Shown: one piece after another, positions 62,198-64,000 of the stretch
How positions within the stretch are numbered: position 1 is the stretch's first letter
How the letters are laid out: each line of letters starts with the position of its first letter
Assembly (NCBI GenBank): GCA_019359125.1
Contig: JAHHHY010000006.1
Location: forward strand, 62,001 to 126,000
Direction: 5' to 3'
Source: Pleurocapsa minor GSE-CHR-MK 17-07R
Lineage (GTDB): Bacteria > Chloroflexota > Anaerolineae > Aggregatilineales > Phototrophicaceae
Length of the DNA stretch: 64,000 nt
Position numbers and translations under genes: made by a program
Notes under the pieces: generated by a model
The model's input: the letters and a program-made list of their open reading frames with translations, nothing else
Told to the model about the DNA's origin: nothing
Database searches by the model: none

Positions 62198-64000
62198 ATG
62201 TGCGCCGCCCTCCAGATCAAAATCGATGATGCTGCTTTGCCGCCCCTGAATCCCGATAACTATATCAATCGGGAGCTGAGCTGGATTGAGTTCAACAAGC
62301 GCGTGCTGGCCCAGGCGAAGGACCCACGCGTGCCGCTGCTGGAACGCATCAAGTTTCTCGCCATTGTCAGCAGCAATACCGACGAATTTTTCATGGTGCG
62401 TGTGGCGTCGATTCACACCAAGGCGCGCAATGGCTCCAGCGGCTCGCGCCCGGATGGGCACACGCCCGCCCAGCTGATGGAACTCATTCGTGAGCGTGTG
62501 GGCGCGCTGATGGCCGACCAGCGCATCCTGATGCAGGAGCTGCTGGCCGAGCTGGCGGGCGAGGGCGTGACGATCACCACGGTGAACACGCGTTCGCGTG
62601 CAGAGCGCCAGGCCCTGACCCGCTATTTTGCCGAAGAAATCTATCCGATCCTGACGCCGCTGGCGGTGGACCACGCGCGTCCGTTTCCCTTCATCAGCAA
62701 TCTCAGCCTGAACCTGGCCGTTTGCCTGCGCCGCGGCGAGGACGATGATATCGAGTTTGTGCGCATCAAGATTCCCGAACAGGCGCCGCGGCTGGTCAGG
62801 ATGAGCGATGTGCTGCGCAAGTATGGCGACGATCATGCCCGGGAACAGTATGCGCGCGTCGTCGCCGGGCCGGACGAAGTGTTTGTGTGGATTGAAGACG
62901 TGATGGCCGCCAATCTGGACATGCTGTTTCCCGGCATGGAGATTCTGGAGGAAGCACCGTTCCGCATCACGCGCAATGCCGATATTGACTACGAGCATGA
63001 GCTGGAAGACGATGACGGCGACGGCAGCTATGTCGATATCATGGCGTTCGTGGAAGAAAGCGTAAAAGAACGCCGCTTTGGCTCGGTGGTGCGGCTGTCG
63101 CTCCCGCAGCAGACCAGCCCGCGTATCACCGAGACGCTGGCCAAGGCGCTGAATGTCGATCCGCGCCAGGATGTCTATAGGGTCAATGGGGCGCTGGGCG
63201 GGGCCAGCCTGTTTCAGGTGGCCGGCGTCGATCGTCCGCACCTGAAGTATCCGTCGCATGCGCCGCGCCAGCCGCTGCCACAGGACGAGAATATCTTCGA
63301 CCAGATCGCCATGCAGGATATCCTGCTGCATCATCCCTATGATTCATTTGCGCCGGTGGAGACATTTTTCCGCACGGCGGCCACCGATCCCAACGTGCTG
63401 GCCATCAAGGCGACGCTGTATCGCGTCGGGCGCAACTCGCCGATCGTGCAGGCGCTGCTGGATGCCCGTGACAACAACAAACAGGTCGCCGTGCTGGTGG
63501 AGCTGAAAGCCCGCTTTGACGAGGACAATAACCTGCAATGGGCGCGCGCGCTGGAAGAAAAAGGCGTGCACGTGACCTATGGCGTGGAAGAACTGCCGGT
63601 CAAGACGCACGCCAAGATTGCCATGGTGGTGCGCCGCGAGGGCGATACGGTCAACCGCTATGTGCATCTGGGCACGGGCAACTACAACAGCAGCACCGCC
63701 CGCCTGTACACCGACCTGGGCCTGCTGACGGCCAACCGCGAGATTGCCGACGACGCCACGCGCCTGTTTAACCGGCTGACGGGCTATGCGCCGGATACCC
63801 GCTACAACCGCCTGCTGGTGGCGCCGGAGTATCTGCTGCCGGGGCTGGTGACGCTGATCGACCATGAAATTGCGGCGGCGCGCCAGGGCAAAGATGCGCG
63901 CATCATCTTCAAGATGAACCAGCTTGAGGAAGACCTGGTCATCCGCAAGCTGTACGAGGCATCGCAGGCCGGCGTGCAGATCGACATGCTGGTGCGCGGG
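62198..64000 (+). CDS. ppk: Polyphosphate kinase (5' part, cut by window end)
   Basis: PPK1, which makes polyphosphate from ATP. The first 601 codons are visible; the gene runs off the window. The N-terminal domain opens YINRELSWIEFNKRVLAQAK, with SSNTDEFFMVRVASI. The head domain has RPFPFISNLSLNLAV. The catalytic core shows PYDSFAPVETFFRTAATDPN, AIKATLYRVGRNSPI, and the phosphorylated histidine in YVHLGTGNYNSSTARLYTD (about residue 490). An acidic insert (about 267-277, ELEDDDGDGSY) is unusual. The ATG at 62198 is the only candidate start in frame close to the conserved region, though its ribosome-binding site is weak. Confidence 0.95.
   Translation, partial: MCAALQIKIDDAALPPLNPDNYINRELSWIEFNKRVLAQAKDPRVPLLERIKFLAIVSSNTDEFFMVRVASIHTKARNGSSGSRPDGHTPAQLMELIRERVGALMADQRILMQELLAELAGEGVTITTVNTRSRAERQALTRYFAEEIYPILTPLAVDHARPFPFISNLSLNLAVCLRRGEDDDIEFVRIKIPEQAPRLVRMSDVLRKYGDDHAREQYARVVAGPDEVFVWIEDVMAANLDMLFPGMEILEEAPFRITRNADIDYEHELEDDDGDGSYVDIMAFVEESVKERRFGSVVRLSLPQQTSPRITETLAKALNVDPRQDVYRVNGALGGASLFQVAGVDRPHLKYPSHAPRQPLPQDENIFDQIAMQDILLHHPYDSFAPVETFFRTAATDPNVLAIKATLYRVGRNSPIVQALLDARDNNKQVAVLVELKARFDEDNNLQWARALEEKGVHVTYGVEELPVKTHAKIAMVVRREGDTVNRYVHLGTGNYNSSTARLYTDLGLLTANREIADDATRLFNRLTGYAPDTRYNRLLVAPEYLLPGLVTLIDHEIAAARQGKDARIIFKMNQLEEDLVIRKLYEASQAGVQIDMLVRG

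Overview
The window is a GC-rich bacterial chromosome segment, densely coded on both strands, with no plasmid, phage or transposase genes. Several features suggest a member of the Chloroflexota, probably an Anaerolineae-like lineage: a nuo operon ending in L-M-M-N, an atp operon that starts with atpI and carries unusual subunits, a LysW-dependent aminoadipate lysine pathway, VanW/YoaR-type proteins, and many intergenic palindromic and heptamer repeats. The taxon is an inference from gene content. No rRNA, tRNA or CRISPR array was found.

Layout. (1) 1-9671 (+): the distal half of a complex I operon (nuoH, J, K, L, M, second M, N). nuoI is absent between H and J. (2) 9740-12684 (+): an atp operon with its own promoter and a strong terminator, coding only the membrane part of ATP synthase (atpI, atpB, atpE, and atpF fused to the C-terminal domain of delta). 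F1 genes must lie elsewhere. (3) 12.7-35.5 kb: mixed genes, including a MoxR ATPase, a RibD/DHFR-like reductase, a two-domain ALDH16-type protein, asnS, trpS, a lipoprotein, a VanW protein, a large ABC permease, a membrane glycosyltransferase, a divergent TetR/P450 pair with two candidate operators, an MFS exporter, and an orphan protein resembling contractile-injection-system-associated proteins. (4) 35.7-44.5 kb (-): a lysine biosynthesis cluster read as promoter, leader peptide 1, terminator 1, leader peptide 2, terminator 2, lysW, lysX, lysY, lysZ, lysJ, homocitrate synthase, an ATP-grasp gene split by an in-frame TAG, lysT, lysU. (5) 44.8-64 kb: PatB-type C-S lyase, a PP2C-like/propeller membrane protein, a three-gene sugar-metabolism set (cupin phosphoglucose isomerase, hydroxyacid dehydrogenase, shikimate-dehydrogenase-like), type-4 uracil-DNA glycosylase, prfA, tyrosine phosphatase, DinB-like protein, GT4 glycosyltransferase with an apparent CTG start, a BLUF photoreceptor, a second P450, recA, GT2 glycosyltransferase and the first 601 codons of ppk.

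The most notable signal is upstream of lysW. Two short open frames rich in Lys codons are each followed by an intrinsic terminator in the direction of the lysine genes. The first also has mutually exclusive pairings that could act as terminator and antiterminator. This is the arrangement expected for ribosome-mediated attenuation by lysine, here apparently in tandem. Other points of interest are the b-delta fusion, the second NuoM lacking its TM7 lysine, the extracytoplasmic insert in AtpB, the His-rich insert in NuoL, the TAG-split ATP-grasp gene, the CTG start, and at least four families of intergenic repeats.
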